Shown one piece after another: positions 8,703 through 19,937 of a stretch of 64,000 nt of DNA (position 1 is the stretch's first letter; each line of letters begins with the position of its first letter). Under the pieces are notes generated by a model. The model did not search any database, was not told the origin of the DNA, and saw only the letters and a list, made by a program, of their open reading frames with translations. Position numbers and translations under genes: made by a program. The DNA is from Pseudomonas khorasanensis (GTDB taxonomy: Bacteria > Pseudomonadota > Gammaproteobacteria > Pseudomonadales > Pseudomonadaceae): contig NZ_JABWQP020000002.1 in NCBI RefSeq assembly GCF_014268505.2, positions 1 through 64,000 on the forward strand, in the 5' to 3' direction.

Positions 8703-8710
8703 AACAAGAA
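8703..8710 (+). promoter_or_regulatory. Hfq/Crc-type motif AACAAGAA before the acyl-CoA dehydrogenase gene
   Basis: AACAAGAA matches AANAANAA and lies directly upstream of the Shine-Dalgarno-like AGACAGGTG and 14 nt before ATG 8724. This fits catabolite repression of a fatty-acid oxidation gene by Hfq-Crc. Inference from motif and position. Confidence 0.45.
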
Positions 8711-8723
8711 AGACAGGTGCCGC

Positions 8724-9860
8724 ATGATCCCCAGAACCTTGTTCAGCTCCGAGCACGAACTGTTTCGCGACAGCGTGCGAACCTTCCTCGAAAAGGAAGC
8801 CGTGCCGTTTCACGCGCAGTGGGAGAAGCAGGGCCACATCGACCGCAAGCTCTGGAACAAGGCGGGGGAGGCGGGGATGCTCTGCTCACATCTGCCGGAA
8901 GAATACGGTGGGCTGGGCGCCGACTTTCTCTACAGCACCGTGGTGATCGAAGAGGTTGGCCGGCTGGGCTTGACCGGCATCGGCTTTTCGCTGCATTCGG
9001 ACATCGTCGCGCCGTACATCCTGCATTACGGCAGTGAAGCGCTGAAGCACAAATACCTGCCGAAACTGGTCTCGGGTGAAATGGTCACGGCCATTGCCAT
9101 GACCGAGCCTGGGGCGGGTTCCGACTTGCAAGGCGTGAAAACGACTGCGGTGCTGGACGGCGATGAATATGTGATCAATGGCTCCAAAACCTTCATCACC
9201 AACGGCTTTCTGGCTGACCTGGTGATTGTGGTCGCCAAAACCGATCCGAAGGCCGGCGCCAAGGGCACGAGTCTGTTTCTGGTGGAGGCCGGTACTCCGG
9301 GCTTCGAAAAGGGCAAGCGCCTGGAAAAAGTCGGCATGAAGGCGCAGGACACCTCGGAGCTGTTTTTCCAGGACGTGCGCGTGCCAAAGGAAAACCTTTT
9401 GGGGCAGGCCGGCGCCGGGTTTGCTTATCTGATGCAGGAGCTGCCCCAGGAGCGTCTGACCGTAGCTATTGGGGGCCTGGCCTCGGCCGAAGCGGCATTG
9501 CAGTGGACGCTCGATTACACCCGTGATCGCAAGGCGTTCGGCAAGTCGATTGCCGATTTCCAGAACACGCGCTTCAAGTTGGCCGAGATGGCCACTGAAA
9601 TTCAAATCGGTCGGGTCTTCGTCGACCGCTGCCTGGAGTTGCATCTGCAAGGCAAGCTTGATGTGCCGACGGCGGCGATGGCCAAGTACTGGGGCACCGA
9701 CCTGCAATGCAAAGTGCTCGACGAGTGCGTGCAGTTGCATGGCGGTTACGGCTACATGTGGGAATACCCGGTGGCACGGGCGTGGGCGGATGCGCGGGTG
9801 CAACGAATTTATGCCGGCACCAATGAAATCATGAAGGAGATCATTGCGCGCTCGCTTTGA
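8724..9860 (+). CDS. Acyl-CoA dehydrogenase, long-chain (LCAD-like) type
   Basis: 378 aa, full length. FAD and acyl-CoA binding segments AIAMTEPGAGSDLQG and VINGSKTFITNG (about residues 126-160), then the C-terminal helical domain with RKAFGKSIADFQNTRFKLAEMATE, CVQLHGGYGYMWEYPVARAWADARVQRIYAGTNEIMKE. The usual MCAD catalytic Glu (IYEGT) is Ala here (IYAGT), whereas MQELPQERL near residue 240 matches the place where LCAD carries its catalytic Glu. It should oxidise acyl-CoA to enoyl-CoA, passing electrons to ETF. The substrate chain length is not fixed by sequence. Confidence 0.92.
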   Translation: MIPRTLFSSEHELFRDSVRTFLEKEAVPFHAQWEKQGHIDRKLWNKAGEAGMLCSHLPEEYGGLGADFLYSTVVIEEVGRLGLTGIGFSLHSDIVAPYILHYGSEALKHKYLPKLVSGEMVTAIAMTEPGAGSDLQGVKTTAVLDGDEYVINGSKTFITNGFLADLVIVVAKTDPKAGAKGTSLFLVEAGTPGFEKGKRLEKVGMKAQDTSELFFQDVRVPKENLLGQAGAGFAYLMQELPQERLTVAIGGLASAEAALQWTLDYTRDRKAFGKSIADFQNTRFKLAEMATEIQIGRVFVDRCLELHLQGKLDVPTAAMAKYWGTDLQCKVLDECVQLHGGYGYMWEYPVARAWADARVQRIYAGTNEIMKEIIARSL

Positions 9861-9884
9861 CGTTTGCTTGTTGCGGCGGGCCCC

Positions 9885-9945
9885 TTCGCGAGCAGGCTTG
9901 CTCTCACAGGGCACACATTACCTGTGGGAGCGAGCCTGCTCGCGA
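9885..9945. repeat. REP pair, inverted, left copy degenerate
   Basis: The minus-strand copy 9885-9906 differs from consensus at two positions; the plus-strand copy 9924-9945 is perfect. 17 nt apart, between two convergent genes. Confidence 0.88.
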
Positions 9946-9961
9946 AGCTTTTAGCGGTAGC

Positions 9962-11002
<1,041 letters not shown>

Positions 11003-11172
11003 CGGGTGCTCCTTGGGCAAAACAATCATAAAAGCAGGTTGAAATATTTTTCGCAATCTGCATAATTGCCGACCTCTTTCTGCAGTGGAAGTGATGCGCC
11101 GCCGCCGAAGAATCTTGCCGTTGAACGGACGCGCCGACCCGAGCCCCCGAAAGCGTCTGTATCCGGCTGCCT

Positions 11173-11206
11173 TTGACTTGTCAAAGTACGCACTATTCAG
11201 TAAGAT
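11173..11206 (+). promoter_or_regulatory. Possible promoter of rplM-rpsI
   Basis: TTGACT (11173-11178) is a good -35. Downstream, TATTCA (11194-11199) and TAAGAT (11201-11206) are -10 candidates at 15 and 22 nt, neither ideal. About 40-50 nt of leader would precede rplM. Confidence 0.4.
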
Positions 11207-11247
11207 CCGCCGTCTAATTTACAGGGCGGCCCCTGAGGCTATAAAGA

Positions 11248-11676
11248 ATGAAAACTTTTACTGCTAAACCGGAAACAGTAAAGCGCGACTGGTTTGTCGT
11301 CGACGCTGCTGGTCAGACCCTGGGTCGTCTGGCCACCGAAATCGCGAGCCGTCTGCGTGGCAAGCACAAACCTGAGTACACTCCTCACGTTGACACCGGC
11401 GACTACATCGTCGTCATCAACGCCGAGCAGATCCGTGTTACCGGCGCTAAAACCACTGACAAAATGTACTACTCCCACTCCGGTTTCCCGGGCGGCATCA
11501 AGTCGATCAACTTTGAAAAGCTGATCGCCAAAGCCCCTGAGCGCGTGATCGAGACCGCGGTTAAAGGCATGCTGCCTAAAAACCCACTGGGTCGCGACAT
11601 GTACCGTAAGCTGAAAGTCTATGCGGGCGCTGCTCACCCACATACTGCTCAGCAGCCCCAAGAACTGAAGTTTTAA
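11248..11676 (+). CDS. rplM: 50S ribosomal protein L13
   Basis: 142 aa, the family length. Typical segments: [42 protein letters not shown], the [12 protein letters not shown] loop, and the ending [26 protein letters not shown]13 is an early 23S rRNA-binding protein of the large subunit. rpsI begins 14 nt after the stop, as in most bacteria, so the two form one transcript. Confidence 0.98.
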   Translation: MKTFTAKPETVKRDWFVVDAAGQTLGRLATEIASRLRGKHKPEYTPHVDTGDYIVVINAEQIRVTGAKTTDKMYYSHSGFPGGIKSINFEKLIAKAPERVIETAVKGMLPKNPLGRDMYRKLKVYAGAAHPHTAQQPQELKF

Positions 11677-11690
11677 CGGAATAGTACATT

Positions 11691-12083
11691 ATGTCGGCGA
11701 CTCAAAATTACGGCACTGGCCGTCGCAAGACCGCAACCGCACGCGTTTTCCTGCGTCCGGGTACTGGTAACATCTCCATCAACAACCGTTCGCTGGATAA
11801 CTTCTTCGGCCGCGAAACTGCCCGCATGGTAGTTCGTCAGCCGCTGGAGCTGACCGAGACTGTCGAGAAGTTCGACATCTACGTCACCGTGATCGGCGGT
11901 GGTGTAAGTGGTCAGGCTGGCGCAATCCGCCACGGCATCACTCGCGCTCTGATGGATTACGACGAAACCCTGCGTGGCGCCCTGCGCAAAGCTGGCTTCG
12001 TTACTCGCGACGCCCGTGAAGTTGAACGTAAGAAAGTGGGTCTGCGTAAAGCGCGTAAGCGTCCGCAGTACTCGAAGCGTTAA
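11691..12083 (+). CDS. rpsI: 30S ribosomal protein S9
   Basis: 130 aa. Begins [20 protein letters not shown] and ends with the conserved basic tail [14 protein letters not shown] that reaches the P-site tRNA in the small subunit. Second gene of the rplM-rpsI operon, followed by a strong terminator. Confidence 0.98.
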   Translation: MSATQNYGTGRRKTATARVFLRPGTGNISINNRSLDNFFGRETARMVVRQPLELTETVEKFDIYVTVIGGGVSGQAGAIRHGITRALMDYDETLRGALRKAGFVTRDAREVERKKVGLRKARKRPQYSKR

Positions 12084-12099
12084 TTCCGCTTCCACGTTC

Positions 12100-12141
12100 A
12101 AAAAAGAACGCCCGATTCCTCACGGAACCGGGCGTTTTTTT
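12100..12141 (+). terminator. Rho-independent terminator after rpsI
   Basis: AACGCCCG-ATTCC faces GGAAC-CGGGCGTT and is followed by T7. It separates the ribosomal operon from petABC. Confidence 0.9.
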
Positions 12142-12180
12142 ATGCCTGCGATTTATCAAAAAGAATTGCGCTGTGACAAC

Positions 12181-12207
12181 TTGCCACATTCGTAGACGCC
12201 CTATACT
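12181..12207 (+). promoter_or_regulatory. Possible promoter of petABC
   Basis: TTGCCA (12181-12186) and a strong -10 TATACT (12202-12207), with a short 15-nt spacer. It would give a leader of about 145 nt carrying the hairpin at 12227-12262. Confidence 0.5.
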
Positions 12208-12226
12208 GCAAGGCTTAGGGGGGAGA

Positions 12227-12262
12227 GCCCCGGGTAATTCCCTTGTCAGAATTGGGGCTTTT
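12227..12262 (+). promoter_or_regulatory. Terminator-like hairpin in the petA leader
   Basis: GCCCC (12227-12231) and AATTC (12236-12240) pair with GAATT (12249-12253) and GGGGC (12254-12258), leaving GGGT as a bulge, followed by TTTT. It is about 95 nt before petA and only about 20 nt after the predicted transcription start, so it could act as an attenuator. A structural role only is also possible. Confidence 0.45.
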
Positions 12263-12356
12263 CATTACCATTCGGCAAAATTTTTATAAGTAACATTGAT
12301 TTTATTTAGTAGATGCCTGATTTAACAGGCCAAAAAAGCTGATGGGAGAGGACTGA

Positions 12357-12950
12357 ATGAGCAATGACGGCGTGAATGCAGGCCGGCGTCGCTTCTTGGT
12401 GGCAGCCACATCCGTGGTGGGTGCTGCAGGAGCGGTGGGGGCTGCGGTCCCGTTCGTGGGGTCATGGTTTCCCAGTGCCAAGGCGAAAGCCGCCGGTGCA
12501 CCGGTGAAAGTGAATGTCAGCAAAATCGAGCCAGGCCAGCAGATGATTGCTGAATGGCGCGGCCAGCCGGTGTTCATTGTCCGCCGTACCGAGGAAATCC
12601 TGGGGAATCTCAAGAAGATCGAGGGCCAGCTCTCCGATCCGACCTCCAAAAACTCCACGCAACCCACCTATGTCGACCCTGAAGTACGCTCGATCAAGCC
12701 GGAAATTCTGCTGCTGATCGGGATTTGTACCCACTTGGGTTGCTCACCAACCTTTCGCCCCGAAGTGGCACCTGCGGATCTGGGTAAAGACTGGGTCGGT
12801 GGTTATTTCTGCCCTTGCCACGGTTCCCATTACGATCTGGCTGGCCGCGTCTACAAGTCGCAACCTGCGCCTTTGAACCTGCCAGTTCCCCCGCATTCCT
12901 ATGAGACCGATGACCTGATTGTCATTGGCGTCGATACGGAGAACGCGTGA
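12357..12950 (+). CDS. petA: Ubiquinol-cytochrome c reductase iron-sulfur (Rieske) subunit
   Basis: 197 aa. N-terminus has a twin-arginine-like GRRRFLVAAT followed by an uncleaved membrane anchor (residues about 15-37). The Rieske [2Fe-2S] ligands are Cys124 and His126 in CTHLGC and Cys152 and His155 in CPCHGSH; Cys129 and Cys154 form the stabilising disulfide. It carries electrons from quinol to cytochrome c1 in the bc1 complex of the inner membrane. Start of petABC; its TGA overlaps the petB ATG. Confidence 0.98.
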   Translation: MSNDGVNAGRRRFLVAATSVVGAAGAVGAAVPFVGSWFPSAKAKAAGAPVKVNVSKIEPGQQMIAEWRGQPVFIVRRTEEILGNLKKIEGQLSDPTSKNSTQPTYVDPEVRSIKPEILLLIGICTHLGCSPTFRPEVAPADLGKDWVGGYFCPCHGSHYDLAGRVYKSQPAPLNLPVPPHSYETDDLIVIGVDTENA

Positions 12951-14161
12951 TGAGCAAGTTCATGGATTGGGTTGATGCGCGCTTTCCTGCGACCAAGATG
13001 TGGGAAGACCATCTCAGCAAATATTACGCTCCAAAAAACTTCAATTTTTTCTACTTCTTCGGCTCGCTGGCGCTGCTCGTTCTGGTCAACCAGATCGTCA
13101 CGGGTGTCTGGCTGACGATGAGCTACACCCCGTCGGCGGAAGAAGCGTTTGCTTCCGTTGAATACATCATGCGCGACGTCGAGTACGGCTCGATCCTGCG
13201 TTTGCTGCACTCGACCGGGGCCTCGGCGTTCTTCATCGTGGTCTATCTGCACATGTTCCGGGGCTTGCTCTACGGTTCGTACCAGAAACCCCGCGAGCTG
13301 GTCTGGGTGTTCGGCATGCTGATTTACCTGGCGCTGATGGCGGAAGCGTTCATGGGTTATCTGTTGCCATGGGGCCAGATGTCCTATTGGGGTGCGCAGG
13401 TGATCATCTCGCTGTTCGGTGCGATTCCGCTGATCGGTGATGACCTGACCCAGTGGATACGCGGTGACTATCTGATCTCCGGCATCACTCTGAACCGCTT
13501 CTTCGCCTTGCATGTCGTGGCCTTGCCGATCGTGATTCTCGGTCTGGTGGTGCTGCACATTCTGGCGCTGCATGAGGTCGGGTCGAACAACCCCGATGGC
13601 ATCGACATCAAGAAGCTCAAAGACGAAAACGGGGTCCCTCTGGACGCCATTGCCTTCCATCCGTACTACACGGTGAAAGACATTGTCGGCGTCGTGGTGT
13701 TCCTGTTCATCTTCTGTTTCATTGTGTTCTTCTTCCCGGAAATGGGCGGTTACTTCCTCGAAAAGCCTAATTTCGAACCGGCCAACCCGTTCAAGACGCC
13801 GGAGCACATTGCACCGGTCTGGTACTTCACTCCGTTCTACGCGATTCTGCGCGCGGTGCCGGACAAGCTCCTCGGTGTTATCGCCATGGGGGCGGCGATT
13901 GCGGTGTTGTTCGTGTTGCCCTGGCTCGATCGCAGTCCGGTCAAATCAATGCGCTATAAAGGCTGGATGAGCAAAATCTGGCTGGTGCTGTTCTGCATTT
14001 CCTTCGTGATTCTGGGCGTTTTGGGTGTGTTGGCGCCGACGCCGGGACGCACGTTGTTGTCGCAGGTCTGCACGTTCCTGTATTTCGCCTACTTCATTCT
14101 GATGCCGTTCTACACCCGGCTCGAGAAGACCAAACCGGTACCGGAAAGGGTGACTGGCTGA
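12950..14161 (+). CDS. petB: Cytochrome b subunit of the bc1 complex
   Basis: 403 aa from ATG 12950 (a GTG lies one codon upstream). Multi-span membrane protein. Haem-ligand helices show LLHSTGASAFFIVVYLHMFRG and RFFALHVVALPIVILGLVVLHILALHEVGSNNP; the Qo-site motif PEWY reads APVWYFTPFYAILR here, with Val for Glu. Oxidises ubiquinol and drives proton translocation. The ATGA overlap with petA and the 1-nt overlap with petC indicate translational coupling. Confidence 0.96.
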   Translation: MSKFMDWVDARFPATKMWEDHLSKYYAPKNFNFFYFFGSLALLVLVNQIVTGVWLTMSYTPSAEEAFASVEYIMRDVEYGSILRLLHSTGASAFFIVVYLHMFRGLLYGSYQKPRELVWVFGMLIYLALMAEAFMGYLLPWGQMSYWGAQVIISLFGAIPLIGDDLTQWIRGDYLISGITLNRFFALHVVALPIVILGLVVLHILALHEVGSNNPDGIDIKKLKDENGVPLDAIAFHPYYTVKDIVGVVVFLFIFCFIVFFFPEMGGYFLEKPNFEPANPFKTPEHIAPVWYFTPFYAILRAVPDKLLGVIAMGAAIAVLFVLPWLDRSPVKSMRYKGWMSKIWLVLFCISFVILGVLGVLAPTPGRTLLSQVCTFLYFAYFILMPFYTRLEKTKPVPERVTG

Positions 14162-14943
14162 TGAAAAAGTTATTTCTTGCTCTGATTTTTGCTGCGCTGC
14201 CTTCCCTGGTTCTTGCTGCCGAGGGCCATGGTCCAGAACTGGAGCATGTCGATATCGACGTCTCCGACAAAGCCGCCCTGCAGGATGGTGCGCGGACTTT
14301 CGCCAACTATTGCATGGGTTGTCACAGTGCCAAGTTCCAGCGCTACGAGCGCGTCGCCGATGATCTCGGCATCCCGCATGAGTTGATGCTGGAGAAACTG
14401 GTGTTCACCGGTGCCAAGATCGGCGACCACATGAACATCGGCATGCAACCGGCTGATGCCAAGACCTGGTTCGGTGCAGCTCCGCCAGATCTGACGCTGG
14501 TGGCGCGTGTTCGTGGCACTGACTGGCTCTACGGTTACCTGAAGTCGTTCTATGAAGACCCGACGCGCCCATGGGGCGTGAACAACAAGGTCTTCCCGAA
14601 CGTCGGCATGCCTAACGTGCTGGTCAGCCTGCAAGGCCGTCAGGTCGTGGGATGCAAGCAGGTGCAGATCGTCGAGGACGGCAAGAAGCAATATGATCCG
14701 CTGACCGGCTCACCTCTGACCCATGAGGCGTGCGATCAGTTGACCATCGTGCCCAAATCCGGTGCTCTGAACGAAGAGCAGTTCGATGAGAAGGTCAAGA
14801 ATCTGGTAACCTTCCTGGCTTACTCGGCTAACCCGGTTAAGCTGCAACATCAGCGCATCGGTACTTATGTCTTGCTGTACCTGGCGTTCTTCTTTGTGTT
14901 CGCCTATCTGCTCAAGCGTGAATACTGGAAAGACGTGCACTGA
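14161..14943 (+). CDS. petC: Cytochrome c1
   Basis: 260 aa. Sec signal peptide (MKKLFLALIFAALPSLVLA), haem-binding CMGCH at residues 51-55, a distal segment MNIGMQPADAKTWFGAAPPDLTLVARVRGTDWLYGYL, and a C-terminal membrane anchor (YVLLYLAFFFVFAYLLKREYWKDVH). It accepts electrons from the Rieske protein on the periplasmic side and passes them to cytochrome c. Last gene of petABC. Confidence 0.97.
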   Translation: MKKLFLALIFAALPSLVLAAEGHGPELEHVDIDVSDKAALQDGARTFANYCMGCHSAKFQRYERVADDLGIPHELMLEKLVFTGAKIGDHMNIGMQPADAKTWFGAAPPDLTLVARVRGTDWLYGYLKSFYEDPTRPWGVNNKVFPNVGMPNVLVSLQGRQVVGCKQVQIVEDGKKQYDPLTGSPLTHEACDQLTIVPKSGALNEEQFDEKVKNLVTFLAYSANPVKLQHQRIGTYVLLYLAFFFVFAYLLKREYWKDVH

Positions 14944-14968
14944 TACGCTTCAAGCATTGCTGTTAATC

Positions 14969-15052
14969 GCGCGCGCCCAAGGGCGTCTCCGATAAACAGG
15001 GTCTGCTCGGTCAGATCCTGTGGGAGGCGCCCTCTGGGCGCGCGCGTTTTTC
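14969..15052 (+). terminator. Long-stem terminator between petC and sspA
   Basis: CGCGCGCGCCCAAGGGCGTCTCC faces GGAGGCGCCCTCTGGGCGCGCGCG across about 37 nt and ends in TTTTT. The arms are unusually long (over 20 nt, with a few mismatches); the sspA leader begins just after. Confidence 0.8.
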
Positions 15053-15088
15053 CGGTTCCGAAAAATTCAACAAGCGAGGAGGATCGCC

Positions 15089-15706
15089 ATGGGCGTGACC
15101 AATCGGTTGGCCTGTTACTCCGACCCCGCCGACCACTATTCCCATCGAGTGCGCATCGTGCTTGCAGAGAAGGGTGTCAGCGCCGAAATCATTTACGTGG
15201 AAGCGGGTCGCCAGCCGCCTAAACTGATTGAGGTGAACCCTTACGGCAGTCTGCCGACGCTGGTCGATCGTGACCTGGCGTTGTGGGAGTCGACCGTGGT
15301 GATGGAATATCTGGATGAGCGTTACCCGCACCCGCCGCTGTTGCCGGTTTATCCGGTGGCGCGTGCCAATAGCCGTCTGCTGATTCACCGTATTCAGCGC
15401 GATTGGTGTGGTCTGGTGGATCTGATTCTGGATCCCAAGAGCAAAGAGGCCGCACGGGTTGTGGCGCGCAAGGAATTGCGTGAAAGCCTGACGGGCGTGT
15501 CGCCGTTGTTCGCCGACAAACCGTTCTTCCTCAGTGAGGAACAAAGTCTGGTGGATTGCTGCCTATTACCCATACTCTGGCGTTTGCCGATTATGGGTAT
15601 TGAACTGCCGCGGCCGGCCAAGCCGCTGCTTGATTACATGGAGCGTCAGTTTGCGCGTGAGGCTTTCCAGGCGAGTCTGTCTGGTGTCGAACGCGATATG
15701 CGCTAA
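15089..15706 (+). CDS. sspA: Stringent starvation protein A
   Basis: 205 aa from ATG 15089 (GAGGAGG 6 nt upstream). Glutathione S-transferase fold without the usual catalytic residue: N-terminal thioredoxin-like part ([59 protein letters not shown]) and a helical C-terminal part. SspA binds RNA polymerase with sigma70 and alters transcription during starvation; in pseudomonads it affects virulence gene control. sspB follows 16 nt downstream. Confidence 0.96.
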   Translation: MGVTNRLACYSDPADHYSHRVRIVLAEKGVSAEIIYVEAGRQPPKLIEVNPYGSLPTLVDRDLALWESTVVMEYLDERYPHPPLLPVYPVARANSRLLIHRIQRDWCGLVDLILDPKSKEAARVVARKELRESLTGVSPLFADKPFFLSEEQSLVDCCLLPILWRLPIMGIELPRPAKPLLDYMERQFAREAFQASLSGVERDMR

Positions 15707-15722
15707 GGCTTAAGGAGCCGCT

Positions 15723-16136
15723 ATGAACTCCAGTCGACCTTATCTGGTCCGCGCGCTCTACGAGTGGATTGTGGATAACGATTGCACCCCGCACATGCTG
15801 GTGAATTCCGAGTACCCGGCGGTGCAGGTGCCGCAGGGCTTTGCCAGCGACGGCCAGATCGTTCTGAATATCTCGCCGAGTGCCGTGCGCCATCTGCACA
15901 TGGACAACGACGTGGTGACGTTTGAAGGCCGCTTCGGCGGTGTTCCGCACAGTCTCTACGTGCCGATCAGCGCGATCCTGGGCATCTACGCCCGGGAGAA
16001 CGGTCAAGGCATGGTGTTTGATCTCGAGTTGCCGATGGATGACGAGGAAGAGATCGAGCCGGATGACGACTCGCCGCCACCGGGCAGCGAGCCGCCGCGC
16101 CCAAATGGCCGGCCAAGCTTGAAAGTTGTGAAATAA
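15723..16136 (+). CDS. sspB: ClpXP protease specificity-enhancing factor SspB
   Basis: 137 aa. SRPYLVRALYEWIVDNDCTPHMLV, FASDGQIVLNISPSAVRHL and RFGGVPHSLYVPISAILGIYARENGQGM form the folded ssrA-tag-binding domain. The acidic linker (DDEEEIEPDDDSPPPGSEPP) leads to a C-terminal ClpX-binding tail (RPSLKVVK). It delivers ssrA-tagged proteins to ClpXP. Co-transcribed with sspA; a terminator starts right at the stop codon. Confidence 0.97.
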   Translation: MNSSRPYLVRALYEWIVDNDCTPHMLVNSEYPAVQVPQGFASDGQIVLNISPSAVRHLHMDNDVVTFEGRFGGVPHSLYVPISAILGIYARENGQGMVFDLELPMDDEEEIEPDDDSPPPGSEPPRPNGRPSLKVVK

Positions 16137-16167
16137 AAAAAGGCGATCCAGATGGATCGCCTTTTTT
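16135..16167. terminator. Terminator after sspB, possibly bidirectional
   Basis: AAAAAAAGGCGATCC faces GGATCGCCTTTTTT with a short loop. It overlaps the sspB stop codon; the A run allows use from the other side for dolP. Confidence 0.88.
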
Positions 16168-16183
16168 ATTGCCGCTTGGCCCC

Positions 16184-16269
16184 TGTAGGAGCTGTCGAGT
16201 GAAACGAGGCTGCGATCTTTTGATCTTTAAAAGCAGGATCAAAGATCGCAGCCTTCGGCAGCTCCTACA
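16184..16269. repeat. 86-nt palindromic intergenic repeat (TGTAGGAGCTG arms)
   Basis: TGTAGGAGCTG (16184-16194) faces CAGCTCCTACA (16259-16269), with inner arms GAGGCTGCGATCTTT and AAAGATCGCAGCCTT. Located between convergent sspB and dolP. I recall this as a third dispersed intergenic palindrome type of P. fluorescens-group genomes. Confidence 0.75.
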
Positions 16270-16283
16270 TGGATGTATCAATG

Positions 16284-17915
<1,632 letters not shown>

Positions 17916-17916
<1 letters not shown>

Positions 17917-19727
17917 TAGCGCGGGGTGTCCGGCAGACGCTGGACCTGGCCGCTGACGAACTGCGCCCAAGGCAACTGGCGCACAACACGCTGAGTCTGG
18001 GTCATGCCGAGGCTGCCCGACTGGCCTTCGATGCGGCTGTCTGGCAGGGCTTTGAGTTGGCCCAGACGCGGTGCCAGACGATAAGCGTCGGCGCCCATGG
18101 CATACAGGCGACCGAGGCTGCCGTTGGCTTGCGGCCATTGCGCCGTGACTTGCTGGCGCAGTGGGTCGCTGGTTTCCAGCAGCCACGGGGTTTCGCAGAA
18201 GCGAATGCCGTTCATGTCGTTGTACTGGTTGACGTCGCCGCTCGCGCTGTACACGTGGGAAGTCGCGTAGACCGGAACGTCACCGGCGTACTGGAAGTTC
18301 AGGGTCGGCTTGATCTGCTGGGCCTGTTGCGGCGTGGCGGCGAGGAAAATGAACTCGATGTCCTGACGGCGCGAAGGCTGTGCGGCGACGTTGGTGCCGG
18401 CGACGTTCTGCAGACTCTTGGCGCGGGCTTCGCTCTGGCGCAGCTGGAACATGTCAGCGATCTGCTGGGCCAGTTGCACTGGCTGATCGACACGTTCGGT
18501 GGCAACGATACTGCCGCCATTGGCTTGCCAGTCCTGGCTGAAAGCGCGCAGGACGCGGTCGCCCCATTCGCCTTTCGGCACCATGATCGCGGCGCGGTGC
18601 AGGCCATCGGCACGGGCGCGACGGGAAACTTCACGAGCTTCGTCTTCAGCCGCCAGACCGAACTGGAACAGTTGCGCCGGGCCCTGCTCGCCTTCGCTGT
18701 AGTTCAGCGCCAGGGTCGTGATCGGCAGCTGTGGGCGGGTGCTCAGTTGTTTGACCAGTGGTTTTTCCAGCGGGCCGACGACCAGTTGCACGCCGTCAGC
18801 CTGTGCCTTGCGGTAGAACTCATCCATGCTGGTCAGTTTCGAGCTGTCGTAGAACTCGATGGCGGGCGGGTTCTGGCCGGCCTGTTGCGCCTGATAATGT
18901 GCGGCCATGAAGCCTTCGCGCAGGGCTTTGCCGACCGACGCCAGTTGACCGTCCTGCGGCAGCAGCAGGGCAATCTTGCTCAGTGGCTGGCTGGCCAGTT
19001 CCTTGAGCTTGGTCAGCGGCAGCGGCAGGTTGATCGCGGCTGGGTGCTTTGGATTTTGCGTGCGCCAGGTATCGATCGCGGCTTGTTGCTGCTCCAGGGT
19101 GCCTGCGGTTTTGACCGCTTGCGCCAAGGCCATCCAGCCACCGAGATCATCGGTGGTGTTGGGTTGCAGTTGGTCAGCCGGCAGCGAGGCGATCAGGGTC
19201 CAGATCGCTTCGTGGTTCTTGCTCGCGGCTTCGCCTTCCAGCATCGGTGCGATGAAGACCCGTTCCCGGGCGGCGGCCAGGGTCTGGCCATCGGCTTCAA
19301 GGGCGCGGGCGTGAACGGTGCCGGTGCGCACTTGCTGCTCTTCCGGCATCTCGCCGAGCTTCTGGAAGCTCGGATGGCTCAGGGCGGTCAGCGCAGCTTT
19401 TGGCTGATTGCGCGTCATGGCCAGTTCGGCGGACAGCGTGTTGGCGAAAATCTGCTGGCCCGGCTTGAGTTGTTCCACGGGTACCTGTTGCAGAATCTGC
19501 GCGGATTGGCCGGCATTGCCCTGGCGATAGGCCAGGTCAGCCGCGCTCAGGCGCAACAGGGCGGCTTTTTCCGGGGTTTTAGCCTGGCCGGCCTGTTCGA
19601 GCAGCTGCTCGATGCTGGCGTCCGGAGTCCGTGGAAGTTCGCCAAGGCTGGAGGAAGGGGAGCTGGCACACGCCGCCAACAGGGCAGCGAGGCAGAGGGC
19701 AGTGAACAGCCGCAGGCAAGCGATCAT
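17916..19727 (-). CDS. lpoA: Penicillin-binding protein activator LpoA
   Basis: 603 aa. Lipoprotein signal ALCLAALLAACASS with lipobox Cys20. The N-terminal half is helical and TPR-like (GQAKTPEKAALLRLSAADLAYRQGNAGQSAQILQQVP); the C-terminal half has a type-1 periplasmic binding protein fold (KIALLLPQDGQLASVGKALREGFMAAHYQ, VQLVVGPLEKPLVKQL). LpoA sits in the outer membrane and activates PBP1a for peptidoglycan synthesis. Divergent from rsmI and upstream of yraN-diaA-dolP. Confidence 0.95.
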
Positions 19728-19937
19728 GTAAGTGTTCCTGATACTCGATCAAATTAGCGTGGAATTGTACCCAAGCACTGGCCGGGGCGCGATGTTAGTG
19801 GCGTGAATCGGGCAATTTAGCTGGCGTAAATGTTGCGCTGGCGCACAGCGGTGCGCAAAAACCACCATCGGCGCAGCGCATCGCAAGCCTCGCGACGCGT
19901 TACAATGCCGGCTTTTACCGATCACGAGGTGTGCGCT

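Noticed and set aside
12950..14161. PVWY instead of PEWY in cytochrome b as a defect
   Set aside because: Variation at this Glu is known in some bacteria, the frame is intact and the operon is complete; I could not confirm by alignment that it is unusual for Pseudomonas.
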